Assembly: GCF_002242805.1 (NCBI RefSeq)
Contig: NZ_MCGQ01000010.1
Span: 62,001 to 126,000 of the forward strand
Reading direction: 5' to 3'
Length of the DNA stretch: 64,000 bases
DNA from: Streptomyces diastatochromogenes
GTDB lineage: Bacteria > Actinomycetota > Actinomycetes > Streptomycetales > Streptomycetaceae
In this document: piece after piece, positions 8,228 to 16,355 of the stretch
Layout: each line of letters opens with the position of its first letter
How positions within the stretch are numbered: the stretch's first letter is position 1
Notes under the pieces: model-generated
The model's database searches: none
The model's input: only the letters and a program-made list of their open reading frames with translations
What the model was told of the DNA's origin: nothing
Made by a program: the position numbers and the translations under genes

Positions 8228-9214
8228 TCACAGCGTCGCGGTCGTCCCCTCACCGGACGCACTGCCGGCGAGCCACTCCTGCCATCCCAGGTTGAAGTCG
8301 GCGTAGCCGTTGTCGGCCGGGGCCTTGGCCCGGGTCGAGCCGGTGATGGTGACGGGGTCGCCCTGCTTGACCTGGCCGTAGAACCACTTGGCGTCCGACA
8401 TGGACAGGTGGACGCAGCCGTGCGAGCCGCGGGCGCTGCCGCTGCCCGGATTGGGGTCGCCGGTCGAGTAGTGCACGTACGTGCCGGACTGGGTCAGGTG
8501 GACGTCCCAGGGCAGCGTCAGGTCGTAGTAGTTGGGGCTGCCCTTGTCGCAGCTGATGCCGACGCTGCAGGAGGTCATGTGGACCTTCTCCTGCTTGTCG
8601 ATGACGGCCATCGTGCCGTTCCACGTCGGATACTGGGGGCTGCCCGCGTTGATCGACAGGGTGCGCACCACCTTGTCGTTGCGGGTCACCTTCATGGTGT
8701 GGCCGGTCACCGAGACATCCGCGCGCACGTCGTCGCCGACCGTGAAGGTGTGCGTGTAGCTGTGCACGCCGTAGCGTCCGTTGCCGTTGCTGACGCCCTG
8801 CATGTCGGCGTCGATCTTCACCTTCGTGCCGGAGGGCCAGTACGTCTTCGGCCGCCAGTCGGCGCGCCTGTCGCCGAACCAGTGCCAGGCGCCGGCCACC
8901 GGCTGCGAGGCGCTCACCTTCATGTGCTTCTCGACCGTGGCCCGTGCCTTCGCCGCCACCGGGTTCGTGAAGATCACCGAGATCGGCATGGCCACACCGA
9001 CCGTGGTACCCGTCTGCGGGGTGATCGTCTCCAGCAGCATCGGCGGCCCCGCGGGCTTCGTCGGCGACGGAGAGGCGCTGGCACTGGGTTTGCCCGGCGC
9101 CTTCGCGTCGTCCCCGCCCGCCTTGTCGCTGCCGCCCCCGCCGCAGGCGCTCGCGCCCACCAGCATCGCACCCGTGACGAGTGCGATCCCTATGCCGCCC
9201 TTGCGCCGTCCCAC
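8228..9214 (-). CDS. L,D-transpeptidase lipoprotein (YkuD fold)
   Basis: This 328-aa protein is read from a GTG at 9214 (VGRRKGGIGIALVTG). That start gives a compact signal peptide ending in the lipobox VGAS-AC and follows a purine-rich GGGGCAGGG. An ATG at 9295 would add 27 residues and lacks a ribosome site. After a Ser/Pro-rich linker come Ig-like regions (about residues 60-160) and a YkuD catalytic domain with HYSTGDPNPG and SHGCVHLS, whose Cys is the nucleophile. It makes 3-3 peptidoglycan cross-links outside the membrane. It sits inside the cluster, 164 bp downstream of FabI on the same strand. A link to the product (self-protection) is possible but unproven; it may be a passenger. Confidence 0.9.
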   Translation of the reverse strand: MGRRKGGIGIALVTGAMLVGASACGGGGSDKAGGDDAKAPGKPSASASPSPTKPAGPPMLLETITPQTGTTVGVAMPISVIFTNPVAAKARATVEKHMKVSASQPVAGAWHWFGDRRADWRPKTYWPSGTKVKIDADMQGVSNGNGRYGVHSYTHTFTVGDDVRADVSVTGHTMKVTRNDKVVRTLSINAGSPQYPTWNGTMAVIDKQEKVHMTSCSVGISCDKGSPNYYDLTLPWDVHLTQSGTYVHYSTGDPNPGSGSARGSHGCVHLSMSDAKWFYGQVKQGDPVTITGSTRAKAPADNGYADFNLGWQEWLAGSASGEGTTATL

Positions 9215-9378
9215 GCCCTGCCCCGCTCTCTCGCGCCTCGGCCCTGACGGGCCCACCTCCCTGTCAGACAGCGAGGGCGTGGGGCGCAGTTGCATGCGTT
9301 GCGTAAAGCGTGTCTCAAGACTCGGGAGGCGGGATCGAGGTGTGCGGCCTCGGCTCCCGCCCCGTCGTGGTCCGTCGC

Positions 9379-10146
9379 TCACGCCCCCATCATGTGCACC
9401 CCGCCGTCCACGTGCACGATCTCGCCCGTCGTACGCGGGAAGAAGTCCGACAGCAGGGCCACGACCGCGCGAGCGGCCGGGTCGGGGTCGGTGAGGTCCC
9501 AGCCGGCCGGGGCCCGTTCGGTCTCCCAGACGTCGGACAGGTGGGAGAAGCCGGGGATGGACTTGGCGGCCATGGAGCGCAGGGGGCCGGCCGCGACGAG
9601 GTTGCTGCGGATGCCGCGGGGGCCGAGGTCTCGGGCGAGGTAGCGGCTGGTGGACTCCAGGGCGGCCTTGGCGACGCCCATCCAGTCGTAGTGCGGCCAG
9701 GCGACCGTCGCGTCGAAGGTGAGGCCCACGACCGAGCCGCCGCGCCGCTCCAGCAGTGGCAGGCAGGCCGTGGTCAGGGACTTCAGGGAGTACGCCGAGA
9801 CGTGCACGGCCGTCGACACGTCGTCCCAGGTGCCGTCCAGGAAGGAGAAGGCGCCCTGGGGGCCGTAGGCGATGGAGTGGACGACGCCGTCGAGGGAGTC
9901 GACGTGCTCGCCGATCCGGTCGGCGAGGGTGTCCAGGTGGCCCTGGTCGGTGACGTCCAGCTCGATGACGGGGGCGGGCTTGGGCAGCCGGGACGCGAAG
10001 CGCTCGATCAGGGTGAGCCGGCCGAAGCCGGTCAGCAGGACCTCGGCGCCCTCCTCCTGGGCGATCCGGGCCGCGTGGAAGGCGATGGAGGCGTCCGTGA
10101 CGACCCCGGTCACCAGGATCCGCTTGCCGGCGAGGATGCCGCTCAT
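9379..10146 (-). CDS. fabI: Enoyl-ACP reductase, FabI/InhA type
   Basis: This 255-aa SDR-type protein begins GKRILVTGVVTDASIAFHAA, the classic FabI/InhA nucleotide site. It has VVHSIAYGP at 88-96, the Tyr153-x6-Lys160 pair in YDWMGVAKAAL, and the PLRSMAAKSI segment of the substrate loop. It reduces trans-2-enoyl-ACP with NADH, the last step of each elongation round. The start overlaps the ferredoxin stop, so it is the downstream member of the minus-strand operon desaturase-MFS-ferredoxin-fabI. Streptomyces usually pairs fabI with fabG in primary metabolism. This copy has no adjacent fabG, so it may be a cluster paralogue dedicated to the alkyl chain or one insensitive to an inhibitor. Confidence 0.92.
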   Translation of the reverse strand: MSGILAGKRILVTGVVTDASIAFHAARIAQEEGAEVLLTGFGRLTLIERFASRLPKPAPVIELDVTDQGHLDTLADRIGEHVDSLDGVVHSIAYGPQGAFSFLDGTWDDVSTAVHVSAYSLKSLTTACLPLLERRGGSVVGLTFDATVAWPHYDWMGVAKAALESTSRYLARDLGPRGIRSNLVAAGPLRSMAAKSIPGFSHLSDVWETERAPAGWDLTDPDPAARAVVALLSDFFPRTTGEIVHVDGGVHMMGA

Positions 10147-10472
10147 GCCACCGACACCCCCTTCGGCAGGGCGCTGACCAGCGGGGAGTCATGGTCCTGG
10201 GGGCCGAGGGCGCTGCCGCCACCGGGTTCGCCGAGGCTCTCGAAGAAGGCGGCGTTGGAGGCCGCGTGGCCGTCGCCCCACTCCTCGGGCAGGTCGTCCT
10301 GGAAGTAGATGGCGTCGACCGGGCACACCGGTTCGCAGGCGCCGCAGTCCACGCATTCGTCCGGGTGGATGTACAGGGCGCGTCGGCCCTCGTAGATGCA
10401 GTCCACGGGGCATTCGTCGATGCAGGAGCGGTCCTTGACGTCGACGCAGGGCAGTCCGATGACGTAGGCCAT
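10143..10472 (-). CDS. Seven-iron (3Fe-4S/4Fe-4S) bacterial ferredoxin
   Basis: This 109-aa protein starts at ATG 10472 behind a strong AGAAGGAG; an in-frame TTG 6 bases earlier is less likely. Cysteines are arranged as in Streptomyces/Mycobacterium 7Fe ferredoxins: CVDVKDRSCIDECPVDC followed by CVDCGACEPVCP (residues 40-51). The C-terminal 50 residues are the usual acidic extension. It is a soluble low-potential electron carrier. Its position between the MFS gene and fabI, in an operon with a membrane desaturase, suggests it donates electrons to the desaturase or to the diiron enzyme at 1792-2772. Confidence 0.93.
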   Translation of the reverse strand: MAYVIGLPCVDVKDRSCIDECPVDCIYEGRRALYIHPDECVDCGACEPVCPVDAIYFQDDLPEEWGDGHAASNAAFFESLGEPGGGSALGPQDHDSPLVSALPKGVSVA

Positions 10473-10500
10473 GCTCAACTCCTTCTATAAACAGGTGAGT

Positions 10501-11868
10501 TCAACGGACCGGCCGGCCGGTGGTGCGCTCGCCCAGGGTCAGCACGGTGGCGGCGAGGAGAGCCATGGCCGCGGCGATGACGGCGAACAGGGCGCCGGGT
10601 CCGTGCGCCTCCAGGACCGGCAGCAGCACGAACGGCAGTGCGGCGGCGCTGAGCTTGGACAGCGAGTAGGCGGCGCCGGAGGCGGTGGCCCGGATCGCGG
10701 TGGGGTACTGCTCGGACAGGTAGACGTGCGAGACGCTGGAGAAGACGTTGCTGCACAGCGTGTAGGCGAAGCCGCTGGTGACGATCAGCGCGGCCGAGCC
10801 GGCGTAGGCGAAGCCGAGTCCGGCCAGGACCATCGCGGCCGCCGACAGCGCGATCAGGGTGCGCCGCTCGACGCGGTCCACGACGGGCAGGGCGAGCGCG
10901 GAGCCCACCGGGTAGCCGAGGAAGGACAGCGCCGTGAAGCCGAGGCCGGCGACGATGCCGTAGCCCTTGGCGGCGACGATCTGCGGGGCGAGTGTGCCGA
11001 AGCCGTAGTAGCCGATGACCGACAGCACGCAGAACAGCCAGAGCACGAGGGTGCGGCGGAGCATGCCGGGGCGGAAGACGTCACGCAGCCGGGAGTGGTC
11101 CGCGGACTCCTCGGGCTCCGGCCCGGGCGTCTCCAGCGGCAGCCCACGGCCCGCCGCCTCCGCCTCCATCCGGGCCACCAGCCGCTCGGCCTCGGCGGCC
11201 TTGCCGGTCGCGGCCAGCCAGCGCGGGGACTCGATCAGCTGCCGGCGCAGCACCCACACCACGGCCGAGCCCAGCGCGCCGAGCACGAACAGCCAGCGCC
11301 AGCCGGCCACGCCCAGCGGGGTCAGCGGCACCAGCCACAACGCGGCGAAGCCCACCGCGGGCACTCCGCAGAAGGCGAGGGTGTAGGCCGAGGCGATGAA
11401 CCGGCCGCGCTTCCTCGCGGGCAGCACGTCGGCCAGGTAGCAGTCGGACAGGGCCTGTTCGGCGCCGATGCCGATCCCGGCGAGGAAGCGGGTGACGATC
11501 AGCCACGTTGCGTTCGGCGAGAAGGCGCCGAGCAGCGAGAAGACGGAGTAGATGGCGAGGTTGACGAGGAAGGCCCGGCGCCGGCCGAACCGGTCGGCGA
11601 TCCGGCCGAGCGTCAGGGAACCGATGAACTGGCCGACGAACACGGAGGCCAGGGTGAGTTTGAGCGAGGTGGCGCCGAAGCCGAAGTCGCTCTGCAGCAC
11701 CTTGCCGATGGTGCCCGAAAGGTTGTTCTCGAAGGTGTCGAAGAACAGGCCGACGCCGATGACCGCGGTGAGTCTTCGGTGCAGGGGAGTGATCGGCATA
11801 CGGTCCAGGCGGACCCCGATCGAGGCGGGAGCGGTGACACCGCCCGCCGCCGCGGTGGTCTGGGACAT
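10501..11868 (-). CDS. MFS transporter, sugar-porter/aromatic-acid:H+ symporter type
   Basis: This 455-aa protein has about 12 transmembrane helices. ATG 11868 (MSQTTAA) is chosen because it follows an AAAGGAG at a suitable distance. MFS signatures include RIADRFGRRRAFL between helices 2 and 3, a central cytoplasmic loop rich in Glu and Ala, and YLSEQYPTAIRATASGAAYSLSK near helix 11. It closely follows the desaturase gene and precedes the ferredoxin by 28 bases. Valanimycin-type clusters carry an MFS exporter for resistance, so product export is the likely role, although this subfamily also contains importers. Confidence 0.85.
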   Translation of the reverse strand: MSQTTAAAGGVTAPASIGVRLDRMPITPLHRRLTAVIGVGLFFDTFENNLSGTIGKVLQSDFGFGATSLKLTLASVFVGQFIGSLTLGRIADRFGRRRAFLVNLAIYSVFSLLGAFSPNATWLIVTRFLAGIGIGAEQALSDCYLADVLPARKRGRFIASAYTLAFCGVPAVGFAALWLVPLTPLGVAGWRWLFVLGALGSAVVWVLRRQLIESPRWLAATGKAAEAERLVARMEAEAAGRGLPLETPGPEPEESADHSRLRDVFRPGMLRRTLVLWLFCVLSVIGYYGFGTLAPQIVAAKGYGIVAGLGFTALSFLGYPVGSALALPVVDRVERRTLIALSAAAMVLAGLGFAYAGSAALIVTSGFAYTLCSNVFSSVSHVYLSEQYPTAIRATASGAAYSLSKLSAAALPFVLLPVLEAHGPGALFAVIAAAMALLAATVLTLGERTTGRPVR

Positions 11869-12030
11869 GGGGCTGGCTCCTTTGGGGACTCCTTGCGAAC
11901 GCCCCCGTCGCTTCCGGGAAGGAACCGCCCGGGCCACCGGCCGGCCCGGGCGTGCGGCCCGGGGGCCGGGGTGTGGGGGATGTGGGGGGTGTGGGGGAAG
12001 TAGCGGTGTGAGTAAGGGAGTGGGGGGAGG

Positions 12031-13146
12031 TCAGGCCACTTCTTCCATGGCCCGGCGGCGGAGCTGCTCCGCCACGTCGCCGCGGCGCACCGGCGCGCTG
12101 ACCTCGTGCAGGTAGGCGGCGACCTCGCGGTACGAGGCCCAGAACCCGACCTCGTGGTACGGCACCCCGCGCTCGGCGCAGTACTCCATGGTCAGCTCCC
12201 GGGCGCGACCCAGGTTCTTCTGCGGCATGGCCGGGAACAGGTGGTGCTCGACCTGGTAGTTGAGGCCGCCGTAGAGGAAGTCGACGAGCCAGTTGGGGCG
12301 GATGTTGCGGGAGGTGAGGACCTGGCGCTCCAGCCAGTCCAGGGTCTCCTCCTCGCCGTCGCGGACGTCCATGCCCTTGTGGTTCGGGGCGAAGATCATC
12401 CCGAAGTAGACGCCGAGGGCGGCGTGCTGGACCAGGATGAAGGCGACCGCGAGGCCCGGGGACAGCACGGTGAAGACGAGGCCGAGGTAGACGGCGGCGC
12501 GCAGCACGATGAGGAACGTCTCCAGGGCGGGCCGCTTGGTCTTGCCCTGGACGATCGACAGGACGGCGGTCCGCAGCATCTTGAAGCCTTCGAGCACCAG
12601 CAGCACGAAGAACAGCACGCTCTGGTAGCGCACGACGAACTTCTGGGTGCCCTTGCGGCTCGGGTACTGCTTGAGGTCGAAGATGGCGGTGCGCCGGCCG
12701 ATGTCCGGGTCCATGTCCAGGTGGTTGGGGTTGCTGTGGTGCCGGTTGTGGTGGTTGACCCACCAGCCGTAGCTGACCCCGTTGACCAGGTTGGCGTGGA
12801 CGTAGCCGACCGCGGAGGCGGCCTTCTTGCTGCGGAACATCGCCTTGTGGCCGGCGTCGTGCCACATGAACGCCGACTGGCCGCCGCACAGGCCCATCCA
12901 CACGGCCGTGACCAGCTGCCACCAGGAGTCGCCCAGCTCGAAGAAGGCGGCGAACCCGATCAGCAGCAGGGTGGTGTTGAGGGCCAGCCTGCCCACGTAG
13001 TAACGGGGGTCGAGGTCGAGGAGGCCCTCGGCCTTGACCCGTTTGAGCAGCTCGGCGAAGGTCGCCGAGGCACCGGAGCGCTGCCCGGCGCCGGCGCCTC
13101 CACCGGCGGCGAGTGCCCCGGCTTCTTGTGTGTGCGGACGCTGCAT
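12031..13146 (-). CDS. Membrane fatty acid desaturase (acyl-lipid/acyl-CoA type)
   Basis: This 371-aa protein starts at ATG 13146, which follows AAGGAG at 8 nt. The three histidine boxes are present: HDAGH (96-100), HHNRHH (132-137) and QVEHH near residue 303, with four hydrophobic segments between them. Such di-iron membrane enzymes insert a cis double bond into a fatty chain using ferredoxin or cytochrome electrons; a ferredoxin gene is in the same operon. It probably unsaturates the alkyl chain or forms a vinyl group near the nitrogen. A role in membrane lipid adaptation is the alternative. The 240-bp leader carries an 11-bp-periodic repeat array (13337-13365). Confidence 0.93.
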   Translation of the reverse strand: MQRPHTQEAGALAAGGGAGAGQRSGASATFAELLKRVKAEGLLDLDPRYYVGRLALNTTLLLIGFAAFFELGDSWWQLVTAVWMGLCGGQSAFMWHDAGHKAMFRSKKAASAVGYVHANLVNGVSYGWWVNHHNRHHSNPNHLDMDPDIGRRTAIFDLKQYPSRKGTQKFVVRYQSVLFFVLLVLEGFKMLRTAVLSIVQGKTKRPALETFLIVLRAAVYLGLVFTVLSPGLAVAFILVQHAALGVYFGMIFAPNHKGMDVRDGEEETLDWLERQVLTSRNIRPNWLVDFLYGGLNYQVEHHLFPAMPQKNLGRARELTMEYCAERGVPYHEVGFWASYREVAAYLHEVSAPVRRGDVAEQLRRRAMEEVA

Positions 13147-13336
13147 GCGTTGCTCTCCTTGGGAGAAGTGCCCGGATCGGGCGGCGGCGCCGCTGCCCCG
13201 CGGACCTGCGGGCGCCGCGAGTCGACAAGGCTCCCGCGTGCGGGGTGCCCGCCCGGCGGACCGAGGAGACGGGGGCACAGTGCGGTGCTCCCGGGCCCGG
13301 ACCGCCGGGCGAACGTGTGTCCAGCGTTCCGTGGAG

Positions 13337-13365
13337 CGCTGATGTGACACTGATGTCTCTCTGAT
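13337..13365 (-). promoter_or_regulatory. Candidate SARP-binding array upstream of the desaturase operon
   Basis: CTGAT occurs at 13339, 13350 and 13361, exactly 11 bp apart. Read on the coding (minus) strand these are three ATCAG-ending heptamers (CGATCAG, ACATCAG, ACATCAG). SARP activators bind heptameric direct repeats in 11-bp steps, on one face of the helix. The array is about 190 bp upstream of the desaturase ATG and 20 bp downstream of the small ORF. It resembles the arrays at 14661-14689 and 15802-15830. Confidence 0.6.
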
Positions 13366-13384
13366 CGGACGTGCCGTGCCGGGT

Positions 13385-13534
13385 TCAGGCAGCCGCCCCG
13401 GCGTTCAGCCGCTCGTCCAGGGCGCGGACGACCGCGTCGGCCGCCTCGGCGACCGCCTGGTCGTCGGGGGCGCCGATGACGGCCATCAGCTGCTCGACCA
13501 TGGCGTGCTGGAGTTCCTCGGTGGACTGGCTCAT
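13385..13534 (-). CDS. Small 49-residue acidic protein of unknown function
   Basis: ATG 13534 follows an AGGAG at 7 nt, and the stop lies 29 bp downstream of the start of the transferase gene's end; it is therefore the second gene of the minus-strand operon. The sequence (MSQSTEELQHAMVEQLMAVI, then DDQAVAEAADAVVRALDERL) is predicted to be two amphipathic helices with no cysteines and no signal peptide. I do not recognise a family. A conserved small partner of the seryl transferase, or a carrier-like helper, is conceivable. A chance ORF is less likely, given the ribosome site and the strong third-position G/C. Confidence 0.6.
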   Translation of the reverse strand: MSQSTEELQHAMVEQLMAVIGAPDDQAVAEAADAVVRALDERLNAGAAA

Positions 13535-13562
13535 GTCGGTCTCCTGTCGTTGTGGCGGTGCG

Positions 13563-14570
13563 TCAAAAGGCGTTGCAGGCACGGAAGATGTGCGCGAAGC
13601 CGGGCAGTGAGGCCTGCGGGCCGTCGAAGGCGACGTACTCGGGGATCACCACGTCGGGGGCCCACTTCTGCTTGTACGACAGCTGCGTCTGCGCCGGGTA
13701 CAGCGCCGCGCCCTCGGCCCACAGGGCGTGCATCAGCCACTGGAACGCGGGGCTGTGGCCGTCGAGTTCGTGGCTCGCGTCCAGGCCGGTGAACGGCGTG
13801 AACCCGAAGTGCAGCCACTCGACGCCCTCGGCCCGGAACACCTCGATGGCGTGCGCGTTGATGGCCTCCATCAGGCCCGGGGAGCCTTCGGGGATCCGGC
13901 GGCTGAGGTCGTGCATCCAGCCGGCCCGGCTGCCGTACACCGGCGAGTACGAGATGTACGCGACGGGGGCGCCGTCGATGGTGCCGATGAAGAGCCGGCG
14001 GTGCTCCTGGGCTTCGCCGCCGATCTGGCCGACGAGGAACTCCAGTTGCTGGGCGCCGCCCTTGGAGCCGAGCCAGGCCTGGTCGATGGCGGCGATGGCG
14101 TCCCGCACGTCGGCCGCGTCGGCCTCCTGGATCTGCAGGCCGTTGCGGTGGGCGCGGGAGATCTTGTTGCGCAGCTGCATGAACTTGGTGCCGCGCAGGG
14201 TGAACTCCGGCAGGCTCACCGCCCAGGAGGCGCCGACCTGGTTGACGGTGAGGCCGAGCGCGGCGTAGCGCTCGGCGTCGGCGCGCTGGAGCTGGACGCC
14301 GACGAGAGTGAGGCCCTCGTCACGGACGTACTGCCGGAAGGCCGCCAGGAGGGTGCCGTAGTCCTGCTCGGCAGCGAAGGGGCCGCCGAACTGCACGGCG
14401 TAGCGGCCGGTGCGACGGTAGACGACGACACCGTCCGCGTCCGGGACGGTGAACGTACTGTTTCCGCTGTTGAGCGCCAGGAACGAACTCGGGTTCTCGC
14501 TTGCCGTGTGGGTGCGTACGGCGTCGAGAAGCGGGTTGTCCGTGCTGGTTTCGGTGGTGGTCGCGGTCAT
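13563..14570 (-). CDS. DUF2156/MprF-like aminoacyl-tRNA transferase (VlmA-like, seryl transfer to hydroxylamine)
   Basis: This 335-aa protein starts at ATG 14570 behind AAAGGGG; an in-frame ATG at 14600 is possible. It is a double GNAT-fold DUF2156 protein without the membrane part of MprF. Recognisable segments are SSFLALNSGNSTF, VVVYRRTGRYAVQFGGPFA, FMQLRNKISRAHRNGLQI and the C-terminal WLHFGFTPFTGLD...SYKQKWAPD. In valanimycin biosynthesis VlmA, related to lysylphosphatidylglycerol synthases, moves serine from seryl-tRNA to the oxygen of isobutylhydroxylamine. With the SerRS gene in the same cluster, the same chemistry on a longer alkylhydroxylamine is the best reading. Lipid aminoacylation is the alternative. 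Confidence 0.8.
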   Translation of the reverse strand: MTATTTETSTDNPLLDAVRTHTASENPSSFLALNSGNSTFTVPDADGVVVYRRTGRYAVQFGGPFAAEQDYGTLLAAFRQYVRDEGLTLVGVQLQRADAERYAALGLTVNQVGASWAVSLPEFTLRGTKFMQLRNKISRAHRNGLQIQEADAADVRDAIAAIDQAWLGSKGGAQQLEFLVGQIGGEAQEHRRLFIGTIDGAPVAYISYSPVYGSRAGWMHDLSRRIPEGSPGLMEAINAHAIEVFRAEGVEWLHFGFTPFTGLDASHELDGHSPAFQWLMHALWAEGAALYPAQTQLSYKQKWAPDVVIPEYVAFDGPQASLPGFAHIFRACNAF

Positions 14571-14660
14571 TCCCGTACCCCTTTCGGGAGCGTTTTCCAT
14601 CGAAGGGAGTACAGCACCGAGAGGAGGCCCGGGAAAAGGGCCACAAGGAATTCATTGCCG

Positions 14661-14689
14661 GTGTCAGAAGCGTGTCAGCATTCCGTCAG
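14661..14689. promoter_or_regulatory. Candidate SARP-binding array in the divergent transferase/SARP region
   Basis: Three heptamers GTGTCAG (14661-14667), GTGTCAG (14672-14678) and CCGTCAG (14683-14689) follow each other in 11-bp steps. They lie in the 410-bp intergenic region, about 90 bp upstream of the transferase ATG and 290 bp upstream of the SARP ATG. The geometry is that of known SARP operators. On the strand where the repeats read GTCAG they point toward the SARP gene, so autoregulation and activation of the divergent operon are both possible. Confidence 0.65.
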
Positions 14690-14980
14690 CGAGTGGTGCC
14701 AATGTGGTGCTCGACCGGAATTCCGTACACGGTGACCTCGAATTCACCGACGTCGTGCGGAACGAGCTTTTCCCACCCGGTGCTGCGCCAATGGCGGCTC
14801 GGCACCGGTTGTCCCAGGACCGCCGGCCGCCCCCCGTCCCGGCGGAGCAACCGCCCCGGCGGGTCGTCGAGGAAGCAGACGCCCGCCGGGGCGTGGCGCG
14901 TTCGGTCACCCTTTCTTTCACCGCGGCCCGACCCCAGAAAGAAACACCTTCGCCAGGATTTTTCACCAAGGGGGGAATAC

Positions 14981-15766
14981 ATGCTGAGGTTCTCCGTTCT
15001 CGGTGCACTGCAGATACTCACCGCGTTCGGCCCGGCGGACATCTCCGGCGATCTGCAGCGCACTCTCGTGCAGACGCTGCTGGTCAGCGAGGGCCAGCCG
15101 GTGTCCGGGGAGAGCCTGGCCGAGGAGATGTGGGGGGACGCCGTCCCCGACAACCAGGCCAACGCGCTCCAGGCCCATGTCAGCCGGCTGCGCCGCAGAC
15201 TCCGCGACCTGGAGCCGGACCGGCCGGCCTCCCGGGTGACCATGCACCCCTCCGGGTACCGGCTCGGCGTCGGGGAGGGCGAGCTGGACGCGGCCGAGTT
15301 CATCAGGGCGGTGCGGCTGGCCGAGTCCGCCGCGCCGGACGACGCAGCCCGCACCGCACGGCTGCTGGGCGACGCGCTCGGGATGTGGCGCGGCCCCGTC
15401 TTCGGCGGCTTCGCCGGCGGGACGTTGTGCCAGCTGGCGGGCGCCCGCTACGAGGAGTACCGGATGCGGGCCATGGAGCTGCGCTTCGACGCCGAGCTGC
15501 GGCTCGGCCGGCATTCCGCCGTGCTCGCGGAGCTGACGGAGGCGCACACCAACCACCCCCTGCGGGAACGGTTCTGCGAGCAGCTGATGATCGCCCTGTA
15601 CGGCTCGGGACGGCAGGCCGACGCCCTCGACGTCTTCCGCCGGATGCGCCGCCACCTCGACGACGAACTCGGCATCCAGCCCTCCCCCGCCCTGCGCCGG
15701 GTGGAGAGCGCGATCCTCTCCCACGACCCCGCGCTCACCGGAGACCTGCGGCTGCAACCCGCCTGA
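14981..15766 (+). CDS. SARP-family transcriptional activator (AfsR/SARP, BTAD domain)
   Basis: This 261-aa protein starts at ATG 14981 behind AAGGGGGGA. It opens with LRFSVLGALQILTAF, then an OmpR-type winged helix (to about residue 90: QRTLVQTLLVSEGQPVS, LQAHVSRLRRRLRDLE, SGYRLGV), followed by the all-helical bacterial transcriptional activator domain (about 95-245, ending in FRRMRRHLDDELGIQPSPAL). The length matches small pathway-specific SARPs such as ActII-ORF4. Valanimycin's cluster also has a SARP (VlmI). It likely activates the minus-strand desaturase/transferase operons and the carboxylase operon through the TCAG arrays. Confidence 0.95.
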   Translation: MLRFSVLGALQILTAFGPADISGDLQRTLVQTLLVSEGQPVSGESLAEEMWGDAVPDNQANALQAHVSRLRRRLRDLEPDRPASRVTMHPSGYRLGVGEGELDAAEFIRAVRLAESAAPDDAARTARLLGDALGMWRGPVFGGFAGGTLCQLAGARYEEYRMRAMELRFDAELRLGRHSAVLAELTEAHTNHPLRERFCEQLMIALYGSGRQADALDVFRRMRRHLDDELGIQPSPALRRVESAILSHDPALTGDLRLQPA

Positions 15767-15801
15767 CAGCCGGGCGACTTGAGGACGGCGCGAGCCGGAC
15801 C

Positions 15802-15830
15802 GCGTAAGCCTTCCGTCAGCCACCGGTCAG
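15802..15830 (+). promoter_or_regulatory. Candidate SARP-binding array upstream of the carboxylase operon
   Basis: Heptamers GCGTAAG (15802-15808), CCGTCAG (15813-15819) and CGGTCAG (15824-15830) repeat every 11 bp, about 58 bp before the ATG of the membrane-protein gene at 15889. Two of the three match the GTCAG core of the array at 14661-14689. The position is compatible with activation of the 15889-18103 operon by the neighbouring SARP. Confidence 0.6.
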
Positions 15831-15888
15831 TCCGCCTTGGCACGCTCGACGGGCAAGTGGAATCAGACCCCCTACCTACGGAGGCCCC

Positions 15889-16323
15889 ATGACCACGAGC
15901 CAGACCCCGGCACACGCGGCGACGCATGCGCCCACCCGTGCCGCCGCGGCGCGCCCGTTACGGACCTTCCTCGCGCTGGACGCGGCCGTGACCGCCGCCA
16001 ACGGCCTGATCTACCTGCTCGCCGCGGGCCCGGTGGGCGACCTGCTCGGCCTCGGGACCGGGTTCCTGCGGGGCATCGGCGTGTTCCTCACGCTGTACGG
16101 CGGCCTCGTGGCGCTGCTGGCGAGCCGCCCGGTCCCGGGCACGGCCGCCACCAAGGCGGTCATCGAGGCCAACGCGCTGTGGACGGTGGCGTCCGTCGCC
16201 ACCGCGGTCTTCGGCTGGTTCGGCCCGAACATCGTCGGCACGGTGTGGACCGTGCTGCAGGCAGCGGTCGTAGGGGCGTTCGCCGCGCTCCAGTCGAGCG
16301 GGCTGCGCCGGCTCGGCAACTGA
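15889..16323 (+). CDS. Four-helix integral membrane protein, unknown function
   Basis: This 144-aa protein has a short polar N-terminus followed by four hydrophobic segments at about residues 27-51, 57-76, 90-112 and 117-138. The segment DAAVTAANGLIYLLAAGPV and a conserved-looking 'GVFLTLYGGLVALLA' resemble small Streptomyces integral membrane proteins of unknown role. A ribosome site (GGAGG) precedes ATG 15889. It lies between the SARP gene and the carboxylase beta subunit and is preceded by a putative SARP array, so it is probably coexpressed with the cluster. No catalytic motif is visible. Confidence 0.8.
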   Translation: MTTSQTPAHAATHAPTRAAAARPLRTFLALDAAVTAANGLIYLLAAGPVGDLLGLGTGFLRGIGVFLTLYGGLVALLASRPVPGTAATKAVIEANALWTVASVATAVFGWFGPNIVGTVWTVLQAAVVGAFAALQSSGLRRLGN

Positions 16324-16355
16324 CGTTCCGTCACTTCAGGGAAGCAGGGGGAGAC

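Noticed and set aside
14501..14980. Upstream in-frame extension of the SARP gene
   Set aside because: SARPs start with the LRFSVLG-type strand; ATG 14981 has a ribosome site and the upstream translation is not protein-like.
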